Assembly: GCA_018268955.1 (NCBI GenBank)
Contig: JAFDVO010000004.1
Span: forward strand, 1 to 64,000
Length of the DNA: 64,000 nt
Origin: Acidobacteriota bacterium
Lineage (GTDB): Bacteria; Acidobacteriota; Vicinamibacteria; Vicinamibacterales; CAVVIG01
Reading direction: 5' to 3'
Shown: positions 42,074-51,252 of the stretch, one piece after another
How the letters are laid out: every line of letters begins with the position of its first letter
How positions within the stretch are numbered: the stretch's first letter is position 1
Made by a program: the position numbers and the translations under genes
Notes under the pieces: model-generated
Database searches by the model: none
What the model was told of the DNA's origin: nothing
The model's input: the letters and a program-made list of their open reading frames with translations, nothing else

Positions 42074-42925
42074 ATGACGGATCTGGATTATCGTGAGCGG
42101 TCCCAGGAAGGTGACCTGATGGCCCTCGCTCCGCCCCTTCGACACTGGCGCCCCGTGCACACGGTGCTCGTCATCCTGCTGACCACGTTCTTCGTGTGGA
42201 TGGCGGTGCATCAACCCTGGGGGCTCTTTGCCTCCTGGGTCATCACGATGTCCGCGGTTGGCCTGTTCACGATGCTGGTCGGTCACGGCGTGACCGGCGC
42301 GCTGAAGGGCGCCCTGGTCGACGACCGGCTGCGGGTCAGCCTGTCACGCCTCCAGATGCTGACCTGGACCGCCGTGATCATCCCGGCGTTCGGCGTGATT
42401 GCGATTGCCCGCACCGGGCACGATCCGGTGACCGCTCTGGACGTCAGCGTGCCCTCCACGGTGTGGTGGCTGCTCGGCATCAGCACAACCTCGCTCGTCG
42501 GCTCACCCGTCATTCGTGACTTCAAGGCCGATGCGGCGAAGATGCCGCTGCCGCCGGTGCTGAAAGCCATCGTGTCCCAGCAAGGAATCGACCCGTCGCT
42601 CGTGCAGGTGGAGGACCAGTACGTGAAGAACACGTCGATCGACCAGGCCAGCTTCGCGGACCTGTTCATGGGCGAACTGGTCGACGACTTCGCCCTCCTC
42701 GACGTCTCGAAGATGCAGATGTTCTTCTTCACGCTCCTCGCGGTGCTCGCCTACGGCACTGCCATCGCCGCCTCGCTCCGGTCGGGCACGATCCCGGACG
42801 CGCTCCCTGACGTCAGCGCCGGCCTGCTCGCGATCCTGGGCATCAGCCACGGGGGCTACCTGGCGACGAAGATGTTCACGTCTCCACGGGGGGCGGAGGG
42901 CAGCACCCACACACAAGAACGCTGA
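42074..42925 (+). CDS. Four-helix membrane protein, unknown
   Basis: 283 residues with four clear hydrophobic segments: about 28-46 (VLVILLTTFFVWMAVH), 50-72 (LFASWVITMSAVGLFTMLVG), 90-112 (LQMLTWTAVIIPAFGVIAIA) and 210-235 (MQMFFFTLLAVLAYGTAIAA), plus a shorter C-terminal LLAILGISHGGYLATKMF. The SLSRLQMLTWT and ALLGIS elements are repeated in some membrane proteins of unknown function. GCGGCC before the ATG gives no good binding site. It lies downstream and opposite to the MFS gene. Confidence 0.6.
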   Translation: MTDLDYRERSQEGDLMALAPPLRHWRPVHTVLVILLTTFFVWMAVHQPWGLFASWVITMSAVGLFTMLVGHGVTGALKGALVDDRLRVSLSRLQMLTWTAVIIPAFGVIAIARTGHDPVTALDVSVPSTVWWLLGISTTSLVGSPVIRDFKADAAKMPLPPVLKAIVSQQGIDPSLVQVEDQYVKNTSIDQASFADLFMGELVDDFALLDVSKMQMFFFTLLAVLAYGTAIAASLRSGTIPDALPDVSAGLLAILGISHGGYLATKMFTSPRGAEGSTHTQER

Positions 42926-42937
42926 ATGCTCAAACGC

Positions 42938-42957
42938 AGGAATGCAGGAATGCAACG
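42938..42957. repeat. Short tandem repeat GCAGGAAT
   Basis: Two to three copies of GCAGGAAT, related by complementarity to the array at 60757-60788. Confidence 0.6.
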
Positions 42958-43026
42958 CGAAAGCGGTAGCCGCAGGCGTTGGGCCGCGGAGGCGCGGAAG
43001 TAAGTCGAAGCGGCGGGTAGCTGGGC

Positions 43027-43725
43027 CTACCGCTCGAGCACGGTTGTGCGGGCGGGATCGCAGTCCTTGGGCAGCGTGGCGCGCGCAGGGTCCACGTTGC
43101 CGGCGTAGCACCCCGGAATGATGTAGACCGTCATCGGGCGGGCTGGAGCCGTGGCCGGGGAACCTGGTGTCGCGTTCGGATCGCGCACGAACGCGTGTTG
43201 ATAGACGACGTGTCGATCGGCAGGCACGCGCACCTTGAACGCGTGCGACTGGTATCCATCAGCGCGCAGCTCGACCGCGTGCGGCCCGGGCTCCAGCACG
43301 ACGCCGGATCCGAGTTCATCGCTCGTCCCTGCGTAGTACCCGTCCACGAAGAGCTGCCACCGGTCCGCGCCAGAGACCTGCAGGTCAAGAGTTCCCACCG
43401 GCTTCAACGCCGGCGCCGCAGCGTCAGGCACCGCAGGGGTCTGGCGGCTCATGGCTGGTGGCGGTTGAGCCGGCACAGCCACCACAGGCGGAGCCACAAT
43501 CACGACAGTGGGCGGAGCCCCACGTCGGCGCTTCTGCTTCGGAGCGTCGCCCTCTGCGTCCTTGTGGGGCTCGTCGACCGGGTGCTCGCTGGGCGGCAGT
43601 CCGATGTGCGGCAGCGGCAGGCCGATCGGCGGGAGCGGAGGCACAGGCAGCATGACGCCAGTGGTCTGCGCCTGCAGTGAAGCGGCAGCACACATCAGAA
43701 CGGCGCTCAGCGAGAGAACGCGCAT
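43027..43725 (-). CDS. Secreted PEGA-domain protein
   Basis: 232 residues: signal peptide (about 1-19, cut after SLQA), a proline-rich segment (about 25-105) with a KQKRRR basic patch, then a PEGA-like domain (about 110-190): GTLDLQVSGADRWQLFVDGYYAG, GSGVVLEPGPHAVELRADGY. PEGA domains are surface or periplasmic beta sandwiches that often attach to kinases or the peptidoglycan. AGGAGG upstream of the ATG at 43725. The C-terminus has two Cys (PGCYAGNVDPARATLPKDCD), possibly a disulfide. No gene beside it suggests a role. Confidence 0.72.
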   Translation of the reverse strand: MRVLSLSAVLMCAAASLQAQTTGVMLPVPPLPPIGLPLPHIGLPPSEHPVDEPHKDAEGDAPKQKRRRGAPPTVVIVAPPVVAVPAQPPPAMSRQTPAVPDAAAPALKPVGTLDLQVSGADRWQLFVDGYYAGTSDELGSGVVLEPGPHAVELRADGYQSHAFKVRVPADRHVVYQHAFVRDPNATPGSPATAPARPMTVYIIPGCYAGNVDPARATLPKDCDPARTTVLER

Positions 43726-43923
43726 GCAACCTCCTGCTCAAGTGTCCGCCTCATGGCGCCTCCACCCAAGCAGGGCGCGACGCGGAAGCCTGCGAAAGTC
43801 GGGGTGGACAGGACGGTCGGGAAGGGCGCGACAGGCGGGAACGGCGTCTGACATCGCAGCGGCTCAGCCGATCTGCCGATATCTCATCTGACGCGCCCCG
43901 GCATATGCCGGACGTGTGTCCCT

Positions 43924-44799
43924 ATGATGACCTTCGACACCAGCTCGCGCGACGCCGTCGTCACCGCCGCCCTGCGGCGCGCGTCGAGCCTGGCGATGCT
44001 GCCGGAAACAGCCACGCGCGTCATCCAGCTCGCGAGCGACCCGAACGTGACGATGGGCCGGCTCGCGGAGGTCATCGAGACCTCGCCTGAACTGTGCGCC
44101 AGGATCCTGCGCATCGTGAACTCCGCGTTCTACGGATTCCCCGGTGAGGTCCGCTCCATCCAGCGGGCGACGACGCTGATGGGGCTCGAGAGCGTGCGGA
44201 ACGTCACGGTGGCTGCGAGCCTGACGCGGGTGTTCCAGGGTCGGTCGCTCTCGGCCACCTTCTCGCCGAAGGACATCTGGACGCATAGCGTCGCGGTCGG
44301 CACCGCCACGCGCCTGCTGGCCGAGGCAGCTGTCCCGACGCTCGCCGAGGAGGCGTTCCTCGCCGGCATGCTGCACGATATCGGGTTGATGATGGAACTG
44401 CAGATGGACCGCGCGAAGCTCTCCTCCGTCGTCGCCGTCGTCGAGGCAGGACAGGCCGACGTGCTGGGCGCTGAGGAGGCGGCGTTTGGCGCCACGCACC
44501 AGGACTTCGGGGCGGCGCTGCTCACCGCGTGGGGGCTGCCCAGCAGCCTCTCCATCACGGCGCAGTATCACCACAGTCCGCTGCCGCTGCCGGCGCAGCA
44601 CAGGCTGGTACCCGCCCTGGTGTACACGGCGGAACGGCTTGTTGCCGGGGTCGACCGCGTGTTCCTGCTCGACGATCGTTCGTCAATCGTCTCGGACGAC
44701 CTGCTGGAGTGCTTCTCGATGTCGCGGGATCGCCTGGTGGCCGTGACCGCCGAACTGCCGGCCGCGCTCGACGAAGGCAGCCGGCTCTTCGTCCAGTAG
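43924..44799 (+). CDS. HDOD domain protein
   Basis: 291 residues dominated by an HDOD domain (about 20-215), the HD-related output domain that often lacks phosphodiesterase residues and serves in signalling scaffolds. Features: LPETATRVIQLASDPNVTMGRLAEVIE, IVNSAFYGFPGEVRSIQRAT, AGMLHDIGLMMELQM and ITAQYHHSPLPLPAQH. The conserved HD pair is present as HDIG. It converges with the GGDEF-EAL gene; both may belong to one c-di-GMP regulatory group. No receiver domain is attached. Confidence 0.87.
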   Translation: MMTFDTSSRDAVVTAALRRASSLAMLPETATRVIQLASDPNVTMGRLAEVIETSPELCARILRIVNSAFYGFPGEVRSIQRATTLMGLESVRNVTVAASLTRVFQGRSLSATFSPKDIWTHSVAVGTATRLLAEAAVPTLAEEAFLAGMLHDIGLMMELQMDRAKLSSVVAVVEAGQADVLGAEEAAFGATHQDFGAALLTAWGLPSSLSITAQYHHSPLPLPAQHRLVPALVYTAERLVAGVDRVFLLDDRSSIVSDDLLECFSMSRDRLVAVTAELPAALDEGSRLFVQ

Positions 44800-44829
44800 C
44801 GCGACGCGCCCGCACGGGAACACCGCTGC

Positions 44830-46866
44830 TCAGGCTGCGGCAACGCAGCGGGACGAGAAGTCGGCTCCGATCAACGCGTCCGCCTCGTGAGCGGGGACCG
44901 GACGCCCGAACAGGAACCCCTGCGCGAGGTCTGCCTCGAGCGCCAGCACGGTGGCCACCTGCGCCGGGTCGATCACTCCCTCGACCGTGATGGTCTTCCC
45001 GAGGTTATGCCCTAGGGCGATGATCGCGTTGAGGATGGTGATCGCCTGCACGTCGCCGTTGGACGAATCCAGGAAGCTGCGATCGATCTTGATGCCGTCG
45101 AGCGGCAGGGTGCGCAGAAGGCTCAGTGAGGAGAGGCCGGCGCCGAAGTCGTCGAGGAGGATTTCCACCCCGAGCGCCCGCACCTGACGCAGCAGCTCCG
45201 ACACCGGCTCGCTGGCCGCCCCGGACACGGCGGTCTCCGTGATCTCGAGGCGCAGCCGGCGGGGGGCCACGTGCATCCCCGCAACCACCTCGCGCACGTG
45301 CGCCAGGAAGCGCGGATGCACGAGTTCCTTCCTGGATACGTTGACGTTCATGCGAATCGCGCGGCCGCCTGGCAGCGTGTCCATCCGCTCGAGGGTGGCC
45401 ACCGCATCGCGCAGGATCCGCTGGCCGAGCTGGAAGATGAGCCCCGTCTCCTCGGCAATCGGGATGAACGCATCGGGCGGAATCATCCCGTGCTCCGGGT
45501 GGTCCCACCGGGCGAGCGCCTCGAAGCCAACCACCGACCCGGTGGCGAGGTCCACGATGGGCTGGTAGTGCGTGTGAATCTGGTCCGATTCGAGCGCGAC
45601 ACGCAGCGCGTTCTCGAGCACCAGCCGGCGGCGCGCGGCCACGTGCATCGACTCGTCGAAGATGACGAAGTTCGCACGACCTGTCTGCTTCGCCCGATAC
45701 ATCGCCGTGTCGGCCTCCCGCAGGAGGTCCTCACTGCCGACCGCCGCTCCAGCCGGGTGGGAGACGCTGATGCCGATGCTGCACTGCACCGACACGCGCT
45801 GCCCTTCGAGGCTGAACGGTTCCGCCATCGCTTCCAGGATCCGCTCCGCCACCGCCGCGGCGTCTTCCGGCTTCGTGAGCTGGTCGAGGATCAGCACGAA
45901 TTCGTCACCGCCGAAGCGGCCCGCCAGCGACTCCCCACCCCTCGCCAGCATGTCGTTGGAGCGGATGACACGCATCAGCCGGTGCCCGGTTTCGACCAGC
46001 AGCTGATCCCCGGCCTGGTGGCCGAGGCTGTCGTTCACGTACTTGAAGTTGTTGAGGTCGATGAACAGCACCGCGTAGAGCGTGCCGGGCTGCATGGCCG
46101 CTCGCGCGGCGAGCCTGCCGAGGCGGCTCGTCACCATCGCGCGATTCGGCATCTGCGTGAGCGCGTCCACCCGGGCGGCCGTGCTCAGTGCTTCCTCCGC
46201 GTGCCGCCGCTCGGAGACGTACCGGTCGTTGCACATCAGCACGAAGCCGAACGGGAGCACCACCGCGAAGATGTAGAACACCATCAGCGTCGCCGCGCTG
46301 AGCGGGTTGTCGTCCACCGGCGACACACGCGCCGGGTCGGCAATCAGGAAGATGAAGCCGCGAAGCGCCAGGAAGCCGCCGCAGACCGCGAAGACGACCG
46401 CCATGAACCTGTGGCTGGCCACGTGCCGATCGGGACCGTGCAACAGGACATGCGCGCTGTGCACGGTGATGGTGCCGGCGGTGATCGCGAGCAGCACCTG
46501 CCTTGCCGCGGTGCTCGGGACGATCAGCGTGAAGAAGGTCGAGGCCGCGAGGTTGAAGGCGAGGAGGATGTAGTACCAGCGGGTCCGAATCGGGCGTGCC
46601 TCGAAATCGTGAAGCACGAAGAGGCAGATGGTGAGGGCGACCTGGATGAGGAACGGTCCGAGCGCCAGTGTGACGAGCGGCGGTGCCTCGCCGCGCAGCG
46701 CGCCGGTGATGAACCAGCCGAGCGACTGCAGCAGCGTCGCGGCTGCCCAGCGATACGTCCCCGTCACCGCGCCCAGATGGCCGCGAGTCACCATCAGCAG
46801 CCCGCCGCCGATCAGCAGGGTGCTGGTGATGATGACGACAATCATCGTGCGCGGATCGAGGCTCAT
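44830..46866 (-). CDS. Membrane GGDEF-EAL protein
   Basis: 678 residues: six or seven membrane segments (about 5-215), GGDEF domain (about 235-400) and EAL domain (about 420-665). The active-site motif is intact (GRFGGDEFVLI) and so is the phosphodiesterase set: FEALARWDHP, MNVNVSRKEL, EITETAV, LDDFGAG, IKIDRSF and AQGFLFGRPV. The protein could make or break cyclic-di-GMP. A small insertion (GGESLAG) precedes GGDEF, and no clear RxxD inhibition site is seen. The start at 46866 gives the N-terminal anchor directly. Confidence 0.9.
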   Translation of the reverse strand: MSLDPRTMIVVIITSTLLIGGGLLMVTRGHLGAVTGTYRWAAATLLQSLGWFITGALRGEAPPLVTLALGPFLIQVALTICLFVLHDFEARPIRTRWYYILLAFNLAASTFFTLIVPSTAARQVLLAITAGTITVHSAHVLLHGPDRHVASHRFMAVVFAVCGGFLALRGFIFLIADPARVSPVDDNPLSAATLMVFYIFAVVLPFGFVLMCNDRYVSERRHAEEALSTAARVDALTQMPNRAMVTSRLGRLAARAAMQPGTLYAVLFIDLNNFKYVNDSLGHQAGDQLLVETGHRLMRVIRSNDMLARGGESLAGRFGGDEFVLILDQLTKPEDAAAVAERILEAMAEPFSLEGQRVSVQCSIGISVSHPAGAAVGSEDLLREADTAMYRAKQTGRANFVIFDESMHVAARRRLVLENALRVALESDQIHTHYQPIVDLATGSVVGFEALARWDHPEHGMIPPDAFIPIAEETGLIFQLGQRILRDAVATLERMDTLPGGRAIRMNVNVSRKELVHPRFLAHVREVVAGMHVAPRRLRLEITETAVSGAASEPVSELLRQVRALGVEILLDDFGAGLSSLSLLRTLPLDGIKIDRSFLDSSNGDVQAITILNAIIALGHNLGKTITVEGVIDPAQVATVLALEADLAQGFLFGRPVPAHEADALIGADFSSRCVAAA

Positions 46867-47005
46867 GGCGGGGCTGACGGGAAATCGGTCCGGACTGGAC
46901 AGACTTGAGCCGTTCCCGCCGGAGCTGCGCGGCGCTGCCCCGATGTGCATCGGGACGAATGCCAGCCGCGCACCACTCCCAGCAGATGTCTGGCTGGCGT
47001 GCGGG

Positions 47006-50000
47006 CTAGCCGACGCGTTCGAGGAACCAGCTCGACTCGCCAGCCCCCTTCATCACCCGAATGCAGCCAGGCAGCCGCTCGGTCAATTCGGTGCGGTGGC
47101 TGATGACCCCGATCAGCCGGGAGCCATCCTGCCGCAGCGCCTCCATCGCATCGGTGACCTCCGCGAGCGCATCGGTGTCGAGCGTGCCGAACCCCTCGTC
47201 GATGAAGAGGCTGTCCATCTGGAGGGCTCCGGAGGTCTTCAGCACTTCCTCGCTGAGCTGGAGCGCGAGGCAGAGCGAGGCCATGAAGGTTTCCCCTCCG
47301 CTCAGCGTCTCCGCCCGCCGGCGTTCGCCCGCGTTGTCGTGATCGACCACGAAGAAGTCCCCGTCCTGCCATTCGAGGGTGTAGCGGTTGGACATCTGCC
47401 TCAAGCGAACGGATGCCCCCTTCACCAGGTCGCGGAAAGCCTCCTCGAGCAGGTACTCCTGGAACGCGTTGCCCTGCAGGTCGGCCGCCATGCCGGCATG
47501 GAGCGCGAGGCGCCCCCGGATGTCCTCCTGCTCGCGGAGCAGGCGTATGCGGTGCTCGACCTGCGCCGCCAGCCGATCGCACTCGGCCGCGAGCGCGTCA
47601 TGCCTGCGCTCGGCCTCGCGCCAGCGCTCGAACGCGTCCGTGCACGCCCGTTCGGCCTCGGCGAGTTGCGCCGCCGATACGGTGCGACCCGCAAGCTGCG
47701 GCTCGACGACCACCAACCGTGCGAGCACCGCGCCGAGTTGCGCCTCGTGCGCCGCGATCCGACGCTCGCGCGTGGCCTGCCCCATCATATCGATCGCCGC
47801 AGCGTGGGCCGCTCGCGCGCTGGCGAACCCGCCCTCGGCCAGCGCGGCGTCCAGCGCGGCTCGTGCATCCGCACGTGAGCGCTCGGCGCTCCCGACCGCC
47901 TCCGTGGCCGCGGTGAGCCTGGCCTCGGCGGAGGCGACGGCGAGCTGGGCTGCCGCATGCTCCTCGCGTGCGGCGCGGACGGTCCGCTCGATCCGGTCGA
48001 CCTCGTCGGCAAGCTCGCGCCGCTCCTGCGCCGGATCGTCATGCGTCGTCACCGCCAGAATCCGGCTGCGCAGCACGTCCAGCTCCTCCCGCGCAGTCCG
48101 TTCGGTGTCCAGCAGATGCTGGAGTGCCTGCGTTCGGGAGGCATGGCCTGCCTCCGCGGACGTGAGGGTCACCTGTGCCGCGCCGAATGCGGACTCCGCC
48201 GCGTACAGTCGCGCGGCCGCCGTCTCCTGCAGGGCTCGCGAGGCGCGGAGTGCCTTCCGCCGCTCCTCGACGATGTCGCAGGCCGCCACCGCTCCGGCTC
48301 CGGCCGCCATGCCAGCGAGCGCGGCGACGATCGTGTCGAGCAGCTGCGCGCGCGCCACGCGTGCGTTGGCGACGGCCGCACCGGACAGCTCCATGGCCGC
48401 GCGCGCCGCCTCGATCCGGGCACGGGCCTCGGCACGTTGTTCAGCGGTACGCTGGAGGACCGCTCGCGCGTCCTTGGCCCTCGTCGAGGCGTTTGCGAGT
48501 GCCGCGACCAGGGCGTCGAGCTCGGGGACGGGTGGCACGTCCGGCAGCGCCGGAACCGGCTGCAGGCACACGGGACACGGTTCGCCAGCGTGCAGGTGCG
48601 CTCGCACGGCAGCCGCCTGGTTCCGTATCCGCGCGTCGTCGAGGGCTCGGCTCGCGACCTGCTCCTTGTCCACAGCGCTGGCATGCGCGCGCTCGGCCTC
48701 GACGACCGCTGTCTCGGACACGCGGCCTTGTGCCTCATGGGCCGCAAGTTCCGACAGGCATTGCGTGTGGCGCGCCTGCAGCCGCGACAGCTCCTCATCG
48801 AAGCCCCGCACCTGGGTCACCACGGTTGCGAGTTCCTCGATGCGGTCGTGCTCGGCTCGGTCATATCCGACCGCTACGAGCGCCTGTTCAGCGGCAGACC
48901 GTTCCGACGCCGCTCGCCCGGCCGCCTCGCGCGCGGCTGCAGCGCGTGTTGCGGCAGCCTCCAGCTGTCGGCGCGCATCCACGATGCGCTGCGCCGTCTC
49001 CAGGACCGACGTCGTCAGCACTGAGCGGCGTGCGAGGTCTCCTTTGATTTCATCGATGGCGGTCACCCGCTGCCTCAACACGGCGCAGCGTTCGCTCGAT
49101 GCGTCCGCGTTGGCCAGGGCCTGCTCCGCGCGCGACAACGACGTCCGTGCGGAGCTCACAGCCGCGGCGGCGTCCTCGCGTTCGCTGATCGCACGACCGT
49201 GTTGCGCGTCGCACTCGGCAACACGTTCGATGCGCGGCAGGACCGCCCCCGCCTTTCGCGCAGCGGCCAGTTCCGCGCGCATGGCCTGCACCGCCTCCGA
49301 CTCACGCTCGAGCCCGGCGCGCTGCTCCCGCAGCTGGTCCGCCTCCGCGGTCAGGGCGCGGCGGGCACGCACCTCCTTCACCTGCTCCTCCGCGGCTGCG
49401 CGGCGCTGCGCGAGGTCAGCGAGCGTCGCATGGACTGCGTCGCGCTCGTCGCAGCGCGACGCCCACGCCTCCGGTGTCGCGTCGACGAACGCCTGTAGCT
49501 GACCGTCGAGCCCTTTCAGCTCGCGCTCGAACGCACCGCGTCGGCGCTCGGCCTCCTCGCGCATGCGCGTGAAGACATCGTGTCGCAGCAAGTGCTGCAG
49601 GATGCTCCGCTGGTCCTTCGGGTCTGCTTTCAGGAAGCGGGCGAACTCCCCCTGGGGCAGGATCACCGTCTGCGTGAACGCGTCGAAGTCCAGGCCGAGC
49701 AGCCGCTCGATCGCCTCGTTGACCGGCTTCACGCCGTCGGCAAGGCTGCGCTCCGGACCGCTGGTCCGCTCGGCCAGCGTCGCCTGCGTCGTCAGGTTCT
49801 TCCGCCCGCGCCTGACGCGGCGTACCACGCGATAGGTTGCGCCGCGGACGGTGAAGTCCAGGCTCACGCTCATCGCATCGCGGCCATGCGCGATGAACTC
49901 GCCAATCCCCTGCTTGCCGATGCGGGGCACCTCTCCGTAGAGGGCAAACAGCATCGTGTCGAGGATGCTCGACTTGCCGGCCCCGGTCGGCCCGGCAATC

Positions 50001-50089
50001 GCGAACAGCGAGAGGCCACTGAAGTCCAGCGGCGCCTGCCGATCGCGATAGCAGGTGAAGCCCTCGGCTTCCAGACGCACCGGTCTCAT
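47006..50089 (-). CDS. sbcC: Exonuclease SbcC (Rad50-like)
   Basis: 1027-residue SMC-like ATPase. The N-terminal Walker A is AGPTGAGKSSI (about residue 35), the C-terminal end has TLSGGETFMASL and LFIDEGFGTLD, and the middle is a long coiled coil (about 190-880) interrupted by the zinc-hook motif CPVC near 500 (GEPCPVCLQPVP). With SbcD it forms the Mre11-Rad50-type nuclease that opens hairpins and processes DNA ends. The start at 50089 was chosen because RPVRLEAEGFTCYRD is the family N-terminus; codons before it overlap sbcD. One base separates it from the sbcD stop. It is the last gene of the nurA-herA-sbcD-sbcC operon. Confidence 0.95.
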   Translation of the reverse strand: MRPVRLEAEGFTCYRDRQAPLDFSGLSLFAIAGPTGAGKSSILDTMLFALYGEVPRIGKQGIGEFIAHGRDAMSVSLDFTVRGATYRVVRRVRRGRKNLTTQATLAERTSGPERSLADGVKPVNEAIERLLGLDFDAFTQTVILPQGEFARFLKADPKDQRSILQHLLRHDVFTRMREEAERRRGAFERELKGLDGQLQAFVDATPEAWASRCDERDAVHATLADLAQRRAAAEEQVKEVRARRALTAEADQLREQRAGLERESEAVQAMRAELAAARKAGAVLPRIERVAECDAQHGRAISEREDAAAAVSSARTSLSRAEQALANADASSERCAVLRQRVTAIDEIKGDLARRSVLTTSVLETAQRIVDARRQLEAAATRAAAAREAAGRAASERSAAEQALVAVGYDRAEHDRIEELATVVTQVRGFDEELSRLQARHTQCLSELAAHEAQGRVSETAVVEAERAHASAVDKEQVASRALDDARIRNQAAAVRAHLHAGEPCPVCLQPVPALPDVPPVPELDALVAALANASTRAKDARAVLQRTAEQRAEARARIEAARAAMELSGAAVANARVARAQLLDTIVAALAGMAAGAGAVAACDIVEERRKALRASRALQETAAARLYAAESAFGAAQVTLTSAEAGHASRTQALQHLLDTERTAREELDVLRSRILAVTTHDDPAQERRELADEVDRIERTVRAAREEHAAAQLAVASAEARLTAATEAVGSAERSRADARAALDAALAEGGFASARAAHAAAIDMMGQATRERRIAAHEAQLGAVLARLVVVEPQLAGRTVSAAQLAEAERACTDAFERWREAERRHDALAAECDRLAAQVEHRIRLLREQEDIRGRLALHAGMAADLQGNAFQEYLLEEAFRDLVKGASVRLRQMSNRYTLEWQDGDFFVVDHDNAGERRRAETLSGGETFMASLCLALQLSEEVLKTSGALQMDSLFIDEGFGTLDTDALAEVTDAMEALRQDGSRLIGVISHRTELTERLPGCIRVMKGAGESSWFLERVG

Positions 50090-50090
50090 C

Positions 50091-51251
50091 TCACTCCGTC
50101 TCCGCCGCGGCGTACAGCTCGTTGAACAGGGCGATGGTGTCGCCCCGTGGCTCCGCCTGATGGCGGCGCTGGTAGTAAGCCTTGAACCGTTCCACCGGAG
50201 CGTGCAGCGCGACGGCGCCAGGCTCCGGCCCCGCAGGAGAGAGCTCGGGCAGCACGGCATCCACGACCACGACGTTCGGCAGCATCTGGCGCACGCGCCT
50301 GTTCAGCTCCGGCATCGGTGCGTCCAGGGTGACCCGCACACGCAGGAAGCCGAAGGTCGACAGGCGGTCGACCGAAGCCTCGAGCTCGGGCCACGTGCCG
50401 ACGAAGTCCCCAAGGCTCGCGGCGCCCTCGTACGGCACCCGCTCGACACGGGGCGGCCTGCCGGGGATCACGTCGATCACCGCGAACGTCTTGTCGTCGG
50501 CGACCTCCCCGAAATCGAGCTGCATGGGCGACCCCGCGTACTCCGTGTGCGGGCCGGCTGCCTGCATGCGCTGCGGCCGGTGGATGTGGCCGAGCGCCAC
50601 GTACTGCGCGGTTGCGGGAATCGACTGCGGCGTTGCCGCCCAGTCATCTCCCAGCGTAACGACCCGCTCGGAGCCTGCGTGCTGGGCGCCAGACACATGC
50701 GTGTGGGCGATGACGAGGTTGACCGACGATGGCGTGAAGCCGTCCGCGAGATGCGCGAGGATCTGCCGCATCGCGTCGGCGTACTGCTGCCTCGCCAGCG
50801 TTTCGTCGTGCGCCAGCGTCAGCGCTTCGACGAGCCGTCCGACCGGCGCGAACGGGACAGCGGCCACGCAGGCGACCTCGCCGTTCTTTGCGCCCACCTG
50901 AATCAACCCGCCAGCGGAGCGCGCACGCGGCAGGCCGCGCGTCTGCACGCCGACGAACTCGGCCAGCAGCCCCCAGGCCTCGAGCCTGGCCGGGCTGTCG
51001 TGGTTCCCGGCAATGACGACGGAGGGCACACCGGCCTTCCCGAGCCGTCGGAAGAACTCGGTGACCAGCCGCTCGGCGTCCGCCGACGGCGACGCGCTGT
51101 CGAAGACATCCCCCGACATGAGCACGAGATCGATCGCCTCACGCTCGATGTAGCGGCCAAGGTGATCGAGGAGGCGCGCCAGTTCCTCGAGGCGGCTGCG
51201 GCTTTTCCAGACCCGTCCCGCGTGCCAGTCGGATGTGTGAACGATCCGCAT
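50091..51251 (-). CDS. sbcD: Exonuclease SbcD (Mre11-like)
   Basis: 386-residue metallophosphoesterase. Motifs in order: MRIVHTSDWHAG, SGDVFDSA, IAGNHDSPARL, AHTHVSGAQ and ALGHIHRPQ, all needed for the two manganese sites. A C-terminal capping/SbcC-contact region follows (about 290-386). It is the nuclease partner of SbcC. It begins one base after the herA stop and ends one base before the sbcC start, so the four genes are translationally linked. Confidence 0.95.
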   Translation of the reverse strand: MRIVHTSDWHAGRVWKSRSRLEELARLLDHLGRYIEREAIDLVLMSGDVFDSASPSADAERLVTEFFRRLGKAGVPSVVIAGNHDSPARLEAWGLLAEFVGVQTRGLPRARSAGGLIQVGAKNGEVACVAAVPFAPVGRLVEALTLAHDETLARQQYADAMRQILAHLADGFTPSSVNLVIAHTHVSGAQHAGSERVVTLGDDWAATPQSIPATAQYVALGHIHRPQRMQAAGPHTEYAGSPMQLDFGEVADDKTFAVIDVIPGRPPRVERVPYEGAASLGDFVGTWPELEASVDRLSTFGFLRVRVTLDAPMPELNRRVRQMLPNVVVVDAVLPELSPAGPEPGAVALHAPVERFKAYYQRRHQAEPRGDTIALFNELYAAAETE

Positions 51252-51252
51252 G

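Noticed and set aside
45271-46908. Open frame (545 aa) opposite the GGDEF-EAL gene
   Set aside because: His/Arg-rich antisense frame typical of GC-rich DNA; the GGDEF-EAL motifs on the other strand are decisive.
47388-49502. Open frame (704 aa) opposite sbcC
   Set aside because: Ala/Ser/Arg-rich composition of an antisense frame; no start signal or domain.
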